Shown: positions 8,304-17,157 of the stretch, piece by piece
Layout of the letters: each line of letters opens with the position of its first letter
Position numbering within the stretch: the stretch's first letter is position 1
NCBI RefSeq assembly: GCF_009806575.1
Contig: NZ_CP047095.1
Location: 1,678,001 to 1,742,000, forward strand
Direction: 5' to 3'
DNA from: Rossellomorea marisflavi
Lineage (GTDB): Bacteria; Bacillota; Bacilli; Bacillales; Bacillaceae_B
Length of the DNA: 64,000 nt
Made by a program: the position numbers and the translations under genes
The notes under the pieces: model-generated
What the model was told of the DNA's origin: nothing
The model's input: the letters and a program-made list of their open reading frames with translations, nothing else
The model's database searches: none

Positions 8304-8746
8304 CATCCGTTTTGGATCGTGGGGGATACTTCCACTTCGACATTTCCTTTTAAGGCCCTTGTGATCATACAGGATTGTTCGGCCTTGTACATCAATTTTT
8401 CGGCCAGGGCATATTCCTTATCCGTAGGCCGGTCGAGTGTGAGTACAGGACGGTGTAGAATGCGTTTATAGGTGATGACGCCCTTTTCCACTTCCACTTG
8501 ACCCTCTGAGGTCATCCTCAGGTTCAACTTGTTGATCTTGCTTCGCTCGAGCATGGCGGCCAGGGTGATGATATAGCAGGTTGCCGCGGCACCGAGAAGC
8601 ATCTCATCTGGATTGGTGCCTGCACCGGGTCCATCCATTTCAGGCGGGATCGAGATGTCGGTGGTCAATGTCTTGCCGGACATCGTACCCACATCGTTCC
8701 TGAGGCCGGGCCAGTCAGTATCGATAAAGAATGAATGTATAGCCAT
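8303..8746 (-). CDS. OsmC family peroxiredoxin-like protein
   Basis: A 147-residue OsmC/Ohr-fold protein. Its two family cysteines are Cys57 in AAATCYIITL and Cys126 in EQSCMITRAL. The segment NPDEMLLGAAATC is the usual OsmC helix preceding the first Cys. The family reduces organic hydroperoxides with these thiols as an exposed Cys pair, or acts in general stress protection. It is monocistronic, convergent with the DUF3243 gene. Substrate not determinable. Confidence 0.9.
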   Translation of the reverse strand: MAIHSFFIDTDWPGLRNDVGTMSGKTLTTDISIPPEMDGPGAGTNPDEMLLGAAATCYIITLAAMLERSKINKLNLRMTSEGQVEVEKGVITYKRILHRPVLTLDRPTDKEYALAEKLMYKAEQSCMITRALKGNVEVEVSPTIQNG

Positions 8747-8896
8747 GATATCTCTCCGTTCTGATAGTAGTTCCTCTCTATACTATAGGGTGATGGGGTC
8801 CTCTTGCAATGAAATGGCTCCTCCACATCCAAAGTGGTACGAATCGAGCGAATTGGGTAAAATACAGTATCAACTCGTATGAGGGGAATGAACATC

Positions 8897-9712
8897 ATGA
8901 ATGATTATATCAAACAGGTTTTCAGTCGATTTTTTCAGGAGCGCTTTTACGATCAAGCGGCACAGCTTGCCTACTATCTGCTATTGTCTTTATTTCCTTT
9001 TTTGCTATTTGTGTTTTCGTTGATCAGCTATCTGCCGATTTCCGAAACGAATGTGCTGTTGCTGATCAAGCCGTTTGCCCCTGAAAATTCCTATGACATC
9101 ATAGAGAAGAATGTTGAGAGGGTCCTCTACAATCAAAGAGGGGATGTATTATCTCTCTCCCTCATTTTCACTTTCTGGCTTTCCTCCATGGCGGTACAAT
9201 CCATGGTGAGGTCGATGAATCAGGCCTACGGCATCCAGCGAAAGCAGCCGTTCCTGGTCGCCCTCTTTTATGATTTTCTCTTGACGGTGGGATTCATGGT
9301 CCTGATCTCCTTCTCCCTCATCGTTCCGATTGTGGAGGAATTCATCCGCCATACCCGGATCGCAGAGGGACACATCACAGGAGGGTGGGAGCCCCTTTGG
9401 GTCATCGGAAAGTGGGGGCTGAGCTCGGTCTTCATGTTCTTTTTATTTCTTTTCCTCTATTATGTCGTGCCGAGTAAAAGGATGCTGCTCCGCTATGTTG
9501 TGCCGGGTGCCATTGTCGCTACATTCGGCTGGCAGTGTGTATCCTGGCTGTACGGTTCCTATGTGAAATTGACGGATTACTCCCAATTCTACGGACAGAT
9601 GGGGAGCGTGATCACCCTGATGGTCTGGTTCTACCTTTCATCGACCATCCTTCTCATCGGTGGCCTGCTGAACGGGACCATCTCCATCAAGCATAATCGT
9701 ACCTCCGGTTGA
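8897..9712 (+). CDS. YihY/BrkB family inner membrane protein
   Basis: A 271-residue integral membrane protein with about six transmembrane segments and the family features: AQLAYYLLLSLFPFLLF near the N-terminus, the central SSMAVQSMVRSMNQAY segment and a C-terminal GGLLNG membrane helix. Family function is unsettled; several members were called ribonuclease BN in error. ATG at 8897 is preferred because AGGGGA ends nine bases upstream; ATGs at 8879 and 8888 lie too near or before it. Its stop codon sits in the loop of the following terminator. Confidence 0.85.
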   Translation: MNDYIKQVFSRFFQERFYDQAAQLAYYLLLSLFPFLLFVFSLISYLPISETNVLLLIKPFAPENSYDIIEKNVERVLYNQRGDVLSLSLIFTFWLSSMAVQSMVRSMNQAYGIQRKQPFLVALFYDFLLTVGFMVLISFSLIVPIVEEFIRHTRIAEGHITGGWEPLWVIGKWGLSSVFMFFLFLFLYYVVPSKRMLLRYVVPGAIVATFGWQCVSWLYGSYVKLTDYSQFYGQMGSVITLMVWFYLSSTILLIGGLLNGTISIKHNRTSG

Positions 9713-9735
9713 TTTACGCCGGAGGTTATTTTTTC
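9701..9735 (+). terminator. Terminator after the yihY-like gene
   Basis: Stem ACCTCCGG / CCGGAGGT with the stop codon in the loop, followed by a T-run. Confidence 0.8.
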
Positions 9736-9784
9736 TGTCGTAAATGGGGAAATCGTTCTATAATGGAATAAAGGAGGGAGTCAG

Positions 9785-10840
9785 TTGAATACATATCCCA
9801 ATGCAAAGAATACGATGGAACTGATCAAACAGCTTGTAGAAATCCCCAGTCCTTCAGGGAATACGAGGGAAATCATCCGATTCGTTGAAGAAGAGCTCGG
9901 TGGCCTTGGGCTTGAGATGAAGCGGAATCATAAAGGGGCACTCCTCATCACAATCCCGGGAGAGGATCAAAGTCGTCACCGGATGCTGACGGCTCATGTG
10001 GATGCCCTTGGTGCCATGGTCAAAGAAGTGAAGGGGAATGGCCGTCTTCGCCTCTCCATGATCGGCGGTTTCAGATGGAACGCCGTTGAAGGGGAGAACT
10101 GTAAGATCGAGACTTCCTCCGGTAAAGTATACACGGGGACGATCCTTATGCACCAAACCTCTGTCCATGTTTACAAAGATGCGGGTGAAGCGAAGAGGGA
10201 TGAAGTGAATATTGAGGTGCGCATCGATGAAAAGGTGCGAAACGAAGAAGAAGTCAAGGGTCTTGGCATTGAAGTTGGGGACTTTGTATCGTTCGATCCA
10301 CGTGCCGAAATCACCGACAGTGGATTCATCAAGTCAAGGCATCTTGACGATAAGGCGAGTGTGGGCATGCTCATGAAACTGATCCGGCAAATCCAATCTG
10401 AGGGGATCACACTACCCTATACGACTCACTTCCTCATCTCGAACAATGAGGAGATCGGATATGGGGGTAATTCGAATATCCCGGCCGAGACGGTTGAATA
10501 CCTCGCTGTCGACATGGGGGCAATCGGGGACGGGCAATCGACGGATGAATATACGGTTTCCATCTGCGCAAAGGATTCCAGCGGACCCTATCATTACGGA
10601 TTGAGGAAACATCTGGTAAGACTGGCAGAAGAAAATGGCGTAGACTACAAAGTCGATATCTACCCGTACTATGGATCCGATGCTTCAGCCGCGATCAGGG
10701 CAGGTTTCGATATCGTCCACGGACTGATCGGTGCAGGAATCGACTCATCACATGCATATGAACGTACGCATGAATCATCGATCCTCCATACGGAAACCCT
10801 GCTTTGGCACTATGTCCGTTCTGTCATGGCCGATGCGTAA
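9785..10840 (+). CDS. M42 family metallopeptidase (glutamyl/deblocking aminopeptidase type)
   Basis: A 351-residue cytoplasmic aminopeptidase with two catalytic metal ions. Visible ligands are His71 and Asp73 (TAHVDALG), the bridging Asp in RHLDDKAS, Glu-Glu in NNEEIGYGG, Asp in AVDMGA and the C-terminal His in DSSHAYERTH. These are the residues conserved in the tetrahedral aminopeptidase family. Start is TTG, set by a strong AAAGGAGGG seven bases upstream. Single gene followed by a terminator. Peptide preference cannot be told from sequence. Confidence 0.92.
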   Translation: MNTYPNAKNTMELIKQLVEIPSPSGNTREIIRFVEEELGGLGLEMKRNHKGALLITIPGEDQSRHRMLTAHVDALGAMVKEVKGNGRLRLSMIGGFRWNAVEGENCKIETSSGKVYTGTILMHQTSVHVYKDAGEAKRDEVNIEVRIDEKVRNEEEVKGLGIEVGDFVSFDPRAEITDSGFIKSRHLDDKASVGMLMKLIRQIQSEGITLPYTTHFLISNNEEIGYGGNSNIPAETVEYLAVDMGAIGDGQSTDEYTVSICAKDSSGPYHYGLRKHLVRLAEENGVDYKVDIYPYYGSDASAAIRAGFDIVHGLIGAGIDSSHAYERTHESSILHTETLLWHYVRSVMADA

Positions 10841-10846
10841 AGATCT

Positions 10847-10872
10847 CCTTCCACTTTATGTGGAAGGTTTTT
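10847..10872 (+). terminator. Terminator after the M42 peptidase gene
   Basis: Stem CCTTCCAC / GTGGAAGG with a five-base loop and five Ts. Confidence 0.8.
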
Positions 10873-10967
10873 ATATAGGATAGGGGATGCAGGATGTATT
10901 TCTCTTATCAAATGAACGATGGTAAGGTAAAATAGAAACAACTTTAAAAGTAAACGAGGTACGAATA

Positions 10968-12443
10968 ATGAATACATACACATTACTTGAAAGCATGAAG
11001 TTGAAAACCATATATGGAGAACTGCCGGAAGAAGTGAACGGGATCTTCGTGGACTCCAGGAAAGTGACGGAGGGCAGCGTATTCGTCTGTACGAAAGGAT
11101 ACACAGTCGACGGCCATGATTTTGCCCAAGGGGCAGTCGAGAAAGGTGCGCGCCTCATCATTGCGGAAAAGCGCCTTGATATCGATGAGTCCAAAGCAGC
11201 CCTTGTCGTTGTAAAGGATTCCTTCAAGGCATTGGCGCTCCTTTCCAACAAGTACTATGATTATCCATCACAAAAGATGAATATGTTCGGCATTACGGGA
11301 ACGAACGGCAAAACGACAGTAACGAATCTCATCCATTCGATCCTGAAGCGTGATGGACAGCGTTCTGCGCTGTCCGGTACAATCGGGTTCAATCTGGACG
11401 GTGAGCTCTTCCCAAGTGAAAATACGACCTGTGATAACCTGACGAATCAGCAGATGATCCGGGAAGCACTCGATAAGGGAATCGACAACTTCACCCTGGA
11501 GGTATCCTCTCATGGACTCACCCTAGGCCGTCTATGGGGAGTGGACTTTGACGTAGTGGCATTCACGAATCTCAGTCACGACCATCTCGATTACCATGGA
11601 ACGATGGAACACTACGGTTATGCCAAAGGACTTTTATTCTCTCAGCTGGGGCAGTCACTGGATAAGCCTAAATATGTCGTCTTGAATGCAGATGAAGAAT
11701 GGTACGATCGTTACAGCAATATGACCGCCCATGAAGTCATAAGCTATGGACTTGATGCCCATGCCGACTTCAAGGCAGATAACGTCGAGTACTACAATGA
11801 TAAGACGACGTTCACCCTCCAATCCCCAGAAGGAGAGTACGAGGTCGAGATGAAGCTTCTCGGCAGGTTCAATGTATATAATGCACTGACGGCCATGGCT
11901 TCCCTGTTTGCAAAAGGCATGGAGGTACAACGGATCGTCGAGATCTTCCGTGATCTCCCGCCGGTGGACGGACGTATGCAGAAAGTCGAGATGGAGGCAC
12001 CTTTATCGGTCTACATCGACTACGCCCATACACCTGATGCGATTGAAAAAGCAATCGAATCGGTCATGCCCTTCAAGGAAAACAAAATCATCTTCCTTGT
12101 CGGTACGGGTGGAAACCGCGATAAGTCGAAACGCCCGACGATGGCAGAGAAGGCATCGATTGCAGACTATGTGATCCTGACGACGGATGATCCAAGATAT
12201 GAGGAATATGACAGCATCCTTAAAGACCTGGAGAAAGGCATGCAGCATGATCAGTATGCATTGATCGGGGATAGAGGCGAAGCCGTCAAGCATGCCATTG
12301 AGGTCTCTGAACCAGGGGATATCATCATCTTCGCAGGAAAAGGCCATGAAGATTATCAAATCATTGAAAACACCAAGTACCCACACAGCGATAAACAGAT
12401 CGCCATTGAGGAAAGCCGTACAAAATACGTGCATCATTCATGA
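10968..12443 (+). CDS. murE: MurE-like UDP-MurNAc-tripeptide ligase, stand-alone copy
   Basis: A 491-residue Mur ligase. It has the N-terminal UDP-binding domain (IFVDSRKV, VFVCTKGYTVDGHD), the central ATP-binding domain with P-loop GTNGKTT (about 111-117), and the C-terminal domain with DYAHTPD, GTGGNRDKSKR and GKGHEDYQ. MurE adds the third stem residue to UDP-MurNAc-Ala-Glu. The residues matching the meso-diaminopimelate signature DNPR read DDPR here (407-410). The gene is flanked by a peptidase and a nucleoside transporter, not by mraY or murF, so it may be a second copy with a different role or amino-acid preference. Confidence 0.88.
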   Translation: MNTYTLLESMKLKTIYGELPEEVNGIFVDSRKVTEGSVFVCTKGYTVDGHDFAQGAVEKGARLIIAEKRLDIDESKAALVVVKDSFKALALLSNKYYDYPSQKMNMFGITGTNGKTTVTNLIHSILKRDGQRSALSGTIGFNLDGELFPSENTTCDNLTNQQMIREALDKGIDNFTLEVSSHGLTLGRLWGVDFDVVAFTNLSHDHLDYHGTMEHYGYAKGLLFSQLGQSLDKPKYVVLNADEEWYDRYSNMTAHEVISYGLDAHADFKADNVEYYNDKTTFTLQSPEGEYEVEMKLLGRFNVYNALTAMASLFAKGMEVQRIVEIFRDLPPVDGRMQKVEMEAPLSVYIDYAHTPDAIEKAIESVMPFKENKIIFLVGTGGNRDKSKRPTMAEKASIADYVILTTDDPRYEEYDSILKDLEKGMQHDQYALIGDRGEAVKHAIEVSEPGDIIIFAGKGHEDYQIIENTKYPHSDKQIAIEESRTKYVHHS

Positions 12444-12446
12444 TAC

Positions 12447-12482
12447 AAAACCGGCCGGGAATCACTTCCCGGCCGGTTTTTT
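12447..12482 (+). terminator. Terminator after the murE-like gene
   Basis: GC-rich stem AACCGGCCGGGA / TCCCGGCCGGTT followed by six Ts. Confidence 0.88.
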
Positions 12483-12487
12483 GCATG

Positions 12488-12515
12488 GAAAAAGGGTCCC
12501 CTACTGGGAACCCTT
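12488..12515 (-). terminator. Terminator after nupC (leftward)
   Basis: Hairpin of AAGGGTCCC with GGGAACCCTT (one bulge). On the minus strand it is followed by five Ts. Located 18 bases after the nupC stop. Confidence 0.65.
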
Positions 12516-12532
12516 AAACGATACGAAAGAGA

Positions 12533-13750
12533 TTAGACAAACATTCCGGCGATGGCCGCACTGAGAAGTGACGCAAGTGCACCGGCTAGCACTGCCCGTA
12601 ACCCCATTTTTGCGATTTCAGGTCGACGGTTCGGTGCGAGATTTCCAAGTCCGCCTAGGAGGATCCCAAGTGAAGAGACGTTGGCGAAACCGCAAAGGGC
12701 GAAGGAAATGATCGCAACCGCTTTGTCAGACAGGTCACCGATAACAGGAGCAAAATTGGAATATGCAACGAATTCGTTGATCACGAGCTTTTGCCCGATG
12801 AAATTCCCTGCCGTGACCGCTTCGCTCCAAGGGACACCGATCGCCCATGCAAGTGGAGAGAAGACGTAGCCAAGGATCAGTTCAAGGGTAAGGTCAGAAT
12901 AACCGAATACTCCCCCGATCAAACCAAGTATCCCGTTAATTAGGGCGACGAGTGCAATGAATGCAAGAAGCATGGCCCCGATATTCAAGGCGAGCTGCAA
13001 CCCGACGCTTGCCCCTTTGGCAGCGGCATCGATGACGTTGGCAGAATCAGAATCAGCTTCCATTTTAAAGCTGTCGGGTTCAGGTGTCTCATCGGTTTCA
13101 GGCACGAATAGCTTGGCCATAACGAGTCCAGCGGGAGCAGCCATGAAGCTTGCGGCAAGCAGATACTCGAGAGGCACGCCAAGAAGGGAATAGCCCACGA
13201 GGACAGATCCTGCAACGGAAGCCAGTCCACCCGTCATGACGGCGAATAGTTCCGATTTGGTCATGGTAGACAAGTAAGGTCTGATCACGAGCGGCGCTTC
13301 CGTTTGCCCTACGAAGATGTTGGCCGCTGCTGAAAGGGATTCAGCTTTTCGGGTACCCAGAAGCTTCGATAGCGCTCCTCCGATGATTTTGATGAAGAAT
13401 TGCATGATATTCAGGTAGTACAATACCGATATGAGAGCTGAGAAGAAAATAACGACTGGAAGCACATTAAAAGCGAATACATATCCAATCCCGGATTTTT
13501 CAGTGAATAATCCACCGAATAAGAAATCAATCCCTTCATTGGAATAGTTGATGATTTCATTAATTCCAAGGGTTAGCCCTTTAAGTGCGCTTTGTCCCCA
13601 TGATGTTTCCAAAACAAGGAAGGCGAAAATGATCTGTATGATGAGCCCGCCGATCACACTCCGATAGTTGATGCGTTTCTTATCGGATGAGAAAAGAAAG
13701 CCGATTCCCAACACAACTAAAATTCCAAAAATCCCCCATAAATACTGCAT
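12533..13750 (-). CDS. nupC: NupC family concentrative nucleoside transporter
   Basis: A 405-residue integral membrane protein with about ten hydrophobic segments and the CNT-family features: an N-terminal [19 protein letters not shown] helix, the nucleoside-recognition core region [17 protein letters not shown] and the C-terminal [18 protein letters not shown]. It imports nucleosides by H+ or Na+ symport. It is monocistronic with its own promoter and terminator. The nucleoside hydrolase start at 1-41 and this carrier would both serve nucleoside use, though they are far apart. Confidence 0.93.
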   Translation of the reverse strand: MQYLWGIFGILVVLGIGFLFSSDKKRINYRSVIGGLIIQIIFAFLVLETSWGQSALKGLTLGINEIINYSNEGIDFLFGGLFTEKSGIGYVFAFNVLPVVIFFSALISVLYYLNIMQFFIKIIGGALSKLLGTRKAESLSAAANIFVGQTEAPLVIRPYLSTMTKSELFAVMTGGLASVAGSVLVGYSLLGVPLEYLLAASFMAAPAGLVMAKLFVPETDETPEPDSFKMEADSDSANVIDAAAKGASVGLQLALNIGAMLLAFIALVALINGILGLIGGVFGYSDLTLELILGYVFSPLAWAIGVPWSEAVTAGNFIGQKLVINEFVAYSNFAPVIGDLSDKAVAIISFALCGFANVSSLGILLGGLGNLAPNRRPEIAKMGLRAVLAGALASLLSAAIAGMFV

Positions 13751-13795
13751 TCTGTCACCTCTTAGTAGTATGTTTTTCTGGTTGTTCGGTTTTTT

Positions 13796-13824
13796 ATTTT
13801 ACAGTTCTTTCAGAAGTCTGACAA
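13796..13824 (-). promoter_or_regulatory. SigA-type promoter of nupC
   Basis: On the minus strand TTGTCA and TAAAAT are 17 bases apart, 46 bases upstream of the nupC start. A weak catabolite-site-like sequence lies further upstream at 13874-13887 and is not relied on. The remaining 13825-13985 shows nothing else I can support. Confidence 0.5.
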
Positions 13825-13991
13825 CCACCAATTTTAAAGAAGTACGGACATCTATGCAGTATAGTGTGCACAAATATAGCGTTTTCATGAAAAGGCATAC
13901 ATTTTGTGTGATATAAAAACTTTTTGGCGATATTGGATGAAAAAGGATCTACTATATATCTGGAGAAATGGTACAGAACATCAGAGATTTA

Positions 13992-14020
13992 TTGCAAAGT
14001 CAGTATAGAAAGAATATGAT
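13992..14020 (+). promoter_or_regulatory. SigA-type promoter of prfC
   Basis: TTGCAA and TATGAT separated by 17 bases, 34 bases before the prfC start, with the AAAGGAAAG ribosome binding site between. Confidence 0.55.
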
Positions 14021-14054
14021 GGGAAAGTGAGTACGACAAGAAAGGAAAGAACTA

Positions 14055-15623
14055 ATGAAAATAGACTTTATCGAAGAAGTAAAATCAAGACGTACATTTG
14101 CGATCATATCCCATCCGGATGCCGGTAAAACCACTCTGACAGAGCAACTGCTGCTGTTCGGCGGAGCCATCCGCGCAGCCGGGACGGTCAAAGGGAAAAA
14201 GACCGGGAAGTATGCCACTTCCGACTGGATGGAAATTGAAAAGCAGCGGGGGATTTCTGTCACAAGTTCCGTGATGGCCTTCGACTATAACGATTTCCGT
14301 GTCAATATCCTCGATACCCCTGGTCACCAGGATTTCTCCGAAGATACGTACAGAACCCTCATGGCCGTAGATAGCGCCGTGATGATCATCGACTCTGCTA
14401 AAGGGATCGAGGCCCAAACGCTGAAGCTGTTCAAAGTATGCCGCATGAGAGGTATCCCGATCTTCACCTTCATCAATAAACTTGACCGCCAGGGACGAGA
14501 ACCATTGGAACTCTTGGAAGAGCTCGAAGAAGTACTGGGGATCCAATCATATCCGATGAACTGGCCGATCGGCATGGGGAAAGAATTCCTCGGTATCTAT
14601 GATCGCTTCCATAATCGCATCGAACAATTCCGAGTGGAAGAGGAGGACCGCTTTATTTCCCTGAACGATGAAGGAGAAATTGCCGGTGACCATCCATTGA
14701 CTGATAGCGGTTTATACCAGCAGGCCCTTGAAGACATCCTTCTGTTGAATGAAGCAGGGAATGAATTCTCGAAAGACCGCATCGCCTCAGGCGAACTCTC
14801 TCCTGTATTTTTCGGCAGTGCCCTGACGAACTTCGGGGTGCAGACCTTCCTTGAGACGTACCTGCAGTTCGCGCCGTCTCCTCAACCGAGAAATTCGGAT
14901 GCAGGGGAAATCGAGCCGACAGCAGAAGAATTCTCCGGATTCGTATTCAAGATCCAGGCGAATATGAATCCTGCCCACCGTGACAGGATTGCCTTCGTAC
15001 GGATTTGTTCTGGACAATTCGAGCGTGGAATGACCGTTAATCTCCCGCGCACAGGCAAGCCGATCAAGCTCAGTCAATCGACCCAGTTCCTGGCAGATGA
15101 TCGAAGCACCGTCAATGAAGCGGTCAGCGGGGACATCATCGGCGTATATGATACCGGGACCTATCAGATTGGTGATACCCTTGTTCAAGGGAAGAAGAAC
15201 TTCCAGTACGAGAAACTGCCCCAGTTCACTCCTGAATTATTCGTACGGGTGACGGCGAAGAACGTCATGAAGCAGAAACATTTCCAAAAAGGGATCCTCC
15301 AGCTTGTCCAAGAAGGAGCCATCCAGTACTACAAAACGCGTACGGAGGATGTCATCCTCGGGGCTGTCGGGCAGCTCCAGTTCGAAGTATTCGAGCACCG
15401 CATGAAGAATGAGTACAATGTAGATGTGAAAATGGAATCCGTCGGTTCCAAAATCGCACGCTGGATCGAGAACGAGGAAGATGTCAAGGACACGATGTCC
15501 AGCCAGCGAAGCATGTTGGTGAAGGATCGTCATGGACAGATGGTCTTCTTATTTGAAAATGACTTCGCTATGAGATGGTTCCAGGATAAACATCCTGAAA
15601 TTAAACTGTATAGCCTGCTATAA
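14055..15623 (+). CDS. prfC: Peptide chain release factor 3
   Basis: A 522-residue translational GTPase that removes RF1/RF2 from the ribosome after termination. GTPase motifs are clear: G1 [10 protein letters not shown]2 region RGISVTSS, G3 [11 protein letters not shown] and G4 NKLDR. The C-terminal part [19 protein letters not shown] is typical of RF3. Full length for the family. It has its own promoter and terminator and is convergent with none of its neighbours. Confidence 0.96.
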   Translation: MKIDFIEEVKSRRTFAIISHPDAGKTTLTEQLLLFGGAIRAAGTVKGKKTGKYATSDWMEIEKQRGISVTSSVMAFDYNDFRVNILDTPGHQDFSEDTYRTLMAVDSAVMIIDSAKGIEAQTLKLFKVCRMRGIPIFTFINKLDRQGREPLELLEELEEVLGIQSYPMNWPIGMGKEFLGIYDRFHNRIEQFRVEEEDRFISLNDEGEIAGDHPLTDSGLYQQALEDILLLNEAGNEFSKDRIASGELSPVFFGSALTNFGVQTFLETYLQFAPSPQPRNSDAGEIEPTAEEFSGFVFKIQANMNPAHRDRIAFVRICSGQFERGMTVNLPRTGKPIKLSQSTQFLADDRSTVNEAVSGDIIGVYDTGTYQIGDTLVQGKKNFQYEKLPQFTPELFVRVTAKNVMKQKHFQKGILQLVQEGAIQYYKTRTEDVILGAVGQLQFEVFEHRMKNEYNVDVKMESVGSKIARWIENEEDVKDTMSSQRSMLVKDRHGQMVFLFENDFAMRWFQDKHPEIKLYSLL

Positions 15624-15626
15624 GGG

Positions 15627-15657
15627 AAAAGCCGCAGCGTGTTGCTGCGGCTTTTTT
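15627..15657 (+). terminator. Terminator after prfC
   Basis: Stem AAAAGCCGCAGC / GCTGCGGCTTTT, five-base loop, T-run. Confidence 0.88.
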
Positions 15658-15850
15658 GCAAGCTTAAATAAGGCAGGTGAGGGGGAGAAGTTGAAAGAGA
15701 GAGGATGAAAAGTGTGGGTGAATAGGCCGATTTTAAGAGTCGGGCCCACAGGTGCACTAAGATTTTTCATCATATAAAGTGAAAATACTGGCTTTATATA
15801 GGTAAAAAGATTTAGTATTGAAGGAAAGACATGTGAAATGAGGGAGACAT

Positions 15851-16798
15851 ATGAAAACCACGTGCATCCATTGCGGTGTGACCATGCAGTATGAATCCGA
15901 GGGTCAATTGACTGTGCCATCGATCGGACAATCGTTTATCTATCGGTCCAGGGAGGAGTTGGAAGGGGCTGCGAAGTCACTTGCTGATCATTCGGCTGAG
16001 ATTCAAGTTCATTTAAATGGCAAATACCAGATGACCGCCTCTGAACTCCACTATCGTCTCAAATATGAAGAGCTCGTCACATTGATTCAGTCTGAGCGAT
16101 TCATCAGTCATCTCCAGCCTATAATCAATGTGGCTTCAGGGGAAATATACGGCTATGAATCATTATTGAGGAGTGATTCAAGGGCATTGAATCCGGGGCT
16201 TTTATTCAAAGCGGCATCCCTTACAGGATTTCACTCCATGCTTGACCAGAAGGCGAGACGCGCAGCCATTGAGGCGAAGAGCAAATACGTTCCACACGGA
16301 GTGAAGAGCTTTATCAATTTCCTTCCATCCACTATTTACAATCCGGAATTTTGTTTGCGTCATACATTCCAGATCGTGGAAGATTACGGAGTCGATCCGA
16401 AAGATCTTGTGTTCGAAGTGGTAGAAACCGAGAAAATCGATAACATTGATCATTTGAAAAAGGTATTGAACGTGTATAAAAGGGAAGGGATGAAAGTGGC
16501 ACTCGATGATGTGGGCTCTGGTTTTGCCAATCCCGAACTTCTTACCCTACTTAAACCCGACTACGTGAAAATCGACCGGTCCTACATCGATCATTGTGAT
16601 GAGAATCCGGACAACCAGGCCTTTCTGCGTAAAATCATCCATTTGGCGCGAGAACTGGGCATCACCGTGCTCGGCGAAGGGATCGAGAGAAAAGAAGAAC
16701 TCGATTATTGCCGCAGCATTGGCATCGATCTTGCGCAGGGCTATTTTATTGGAAAGCCGATGGAGCGTCCGTTGATCCCTTCATTAACTTTTGATTGA
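15851..16798 (+). CDS. EAL domain protein, putative cyclic-di-GMP phosphodiesterase
   Basis: A 315-residue soluble protein. It opens with a CxxC pair (Cys5, Cys8) as in a small zinc ribbon, then about 60 residues of unknown type, and an EAL domain from about residue 75. Catalytic positions appear kept: Glu in YESLLR (ESL replaces EAL), Asn in FINFLPS, Glu in FEVVETE, Asp-Asp in LDDVGSG, Lys in VKIDRS, Glu in GEGIE and Gln in QGYFIG. Hydrolysis of c-di-GMP is therefore plausible. No GGDEF domain and no membrane segment. The stop codon overlaps the -35 of the T-box promoter downstream. Confidence 0.88.
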   Translation: MKTTCIHCGVTMQYESEGQLTVPSIGQSFIYRSREELEGAAKSLADHSAEIQVHLNGKYQMTASELHYRLKYEELVTLIQSERFISHLQPIINVASGEIYGYESLLRSDSRALNPGLLFKAASLTGFHSMLDQKARRAAIEAKSKYVPHGVKSFINFLPSTIYNPEFCLRHTFQIVEDYGVDPKDLVFEVVETEKIDNIDHLKKVLNVYKREGMKVALDDVGSGFANPELLTLLKPDYVKIDRSYIDHCDENPDNQAFLRKIIHLARELGITVLGEGIERKEELDYCRSIGIDLAQGYFIGKPMERPLIPSLTFD

Positions 16799-16822
16799 CA
16801 AAAACAAAAGCCGTGATAAAAT
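16795..16822 (+). promoter_or_regulatory. SigA promoter of the tyrosine T-box transcript
   Basis: A consensus -35 TTGACA, 16 bases, then TAAAAT. The -35 overlaps the stop codon of the EAL gene. An inverted repeat AACGCTT-AA-AAGCGTT follows at 16839-16854, just inside the predicted transcript; it could be a small hairpin or an operator. Confidence 0.7.
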
Positions 16823-16860
16823 ACTCATATATTACTTTAACGCTTAAAAGCGTTTAAGGA

Positions 16861-17117
16861 AAATAGTGAGAGTAAACGATCCTGAAACAGCACAGTAGGT
16901 TGAAGGGAACAGCAATCAGAGATCAGGCGGTTTGGTGAAAGCCTTGAGTTCCTTTTAAGTGAATTACACTGCTTCTGGAGGGAAACCTCTAAAAAGGGAT
17001 CGGAAAGATAAAGTGGGGATGGCCCCTCAGGCGTTACACGCTGAAGGCCGTTTCAATTAGGGTGGTACCGCGGAGAGCTCTTCGTCCCTATTTCAGGGAA
17101 AGGGCTCTTTTTTTCGT
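16861..17117 (+). ncRNA. T-box leader, tyrosine specifier
   Basis: The antiterminator T-box AGGGTGGTACCGCGG is at 17059-17073. The specifier strand reads GAA-T-TAC-A (16961-16968). From memory, this matches the GAA-N-codon-A layout of T-boxes such as glyQS, giving UAC for tyrosine at 16965-16967. TGGT in the T-box loop would pair with a tRNA ending A-CCA, as tRNA-Tyr does. A terminator hairpin with a T-run (17074-17117) follows. Uncharged tRNA-Tyr should allow read-through into the transporter gene. Confidence 0.92.
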
Positions 17118-17157
17118 CCTTTCCCGCCCACCAGCTTAGATAAGGAAGTGATATACG

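Noticed and set aside
13874-13887. cre-like site upstream of nupC
   Set aside because: About 12 of 14 positions fit, but it lies some 50 bases upstream of the -35, an unusual place for CcpA repression.
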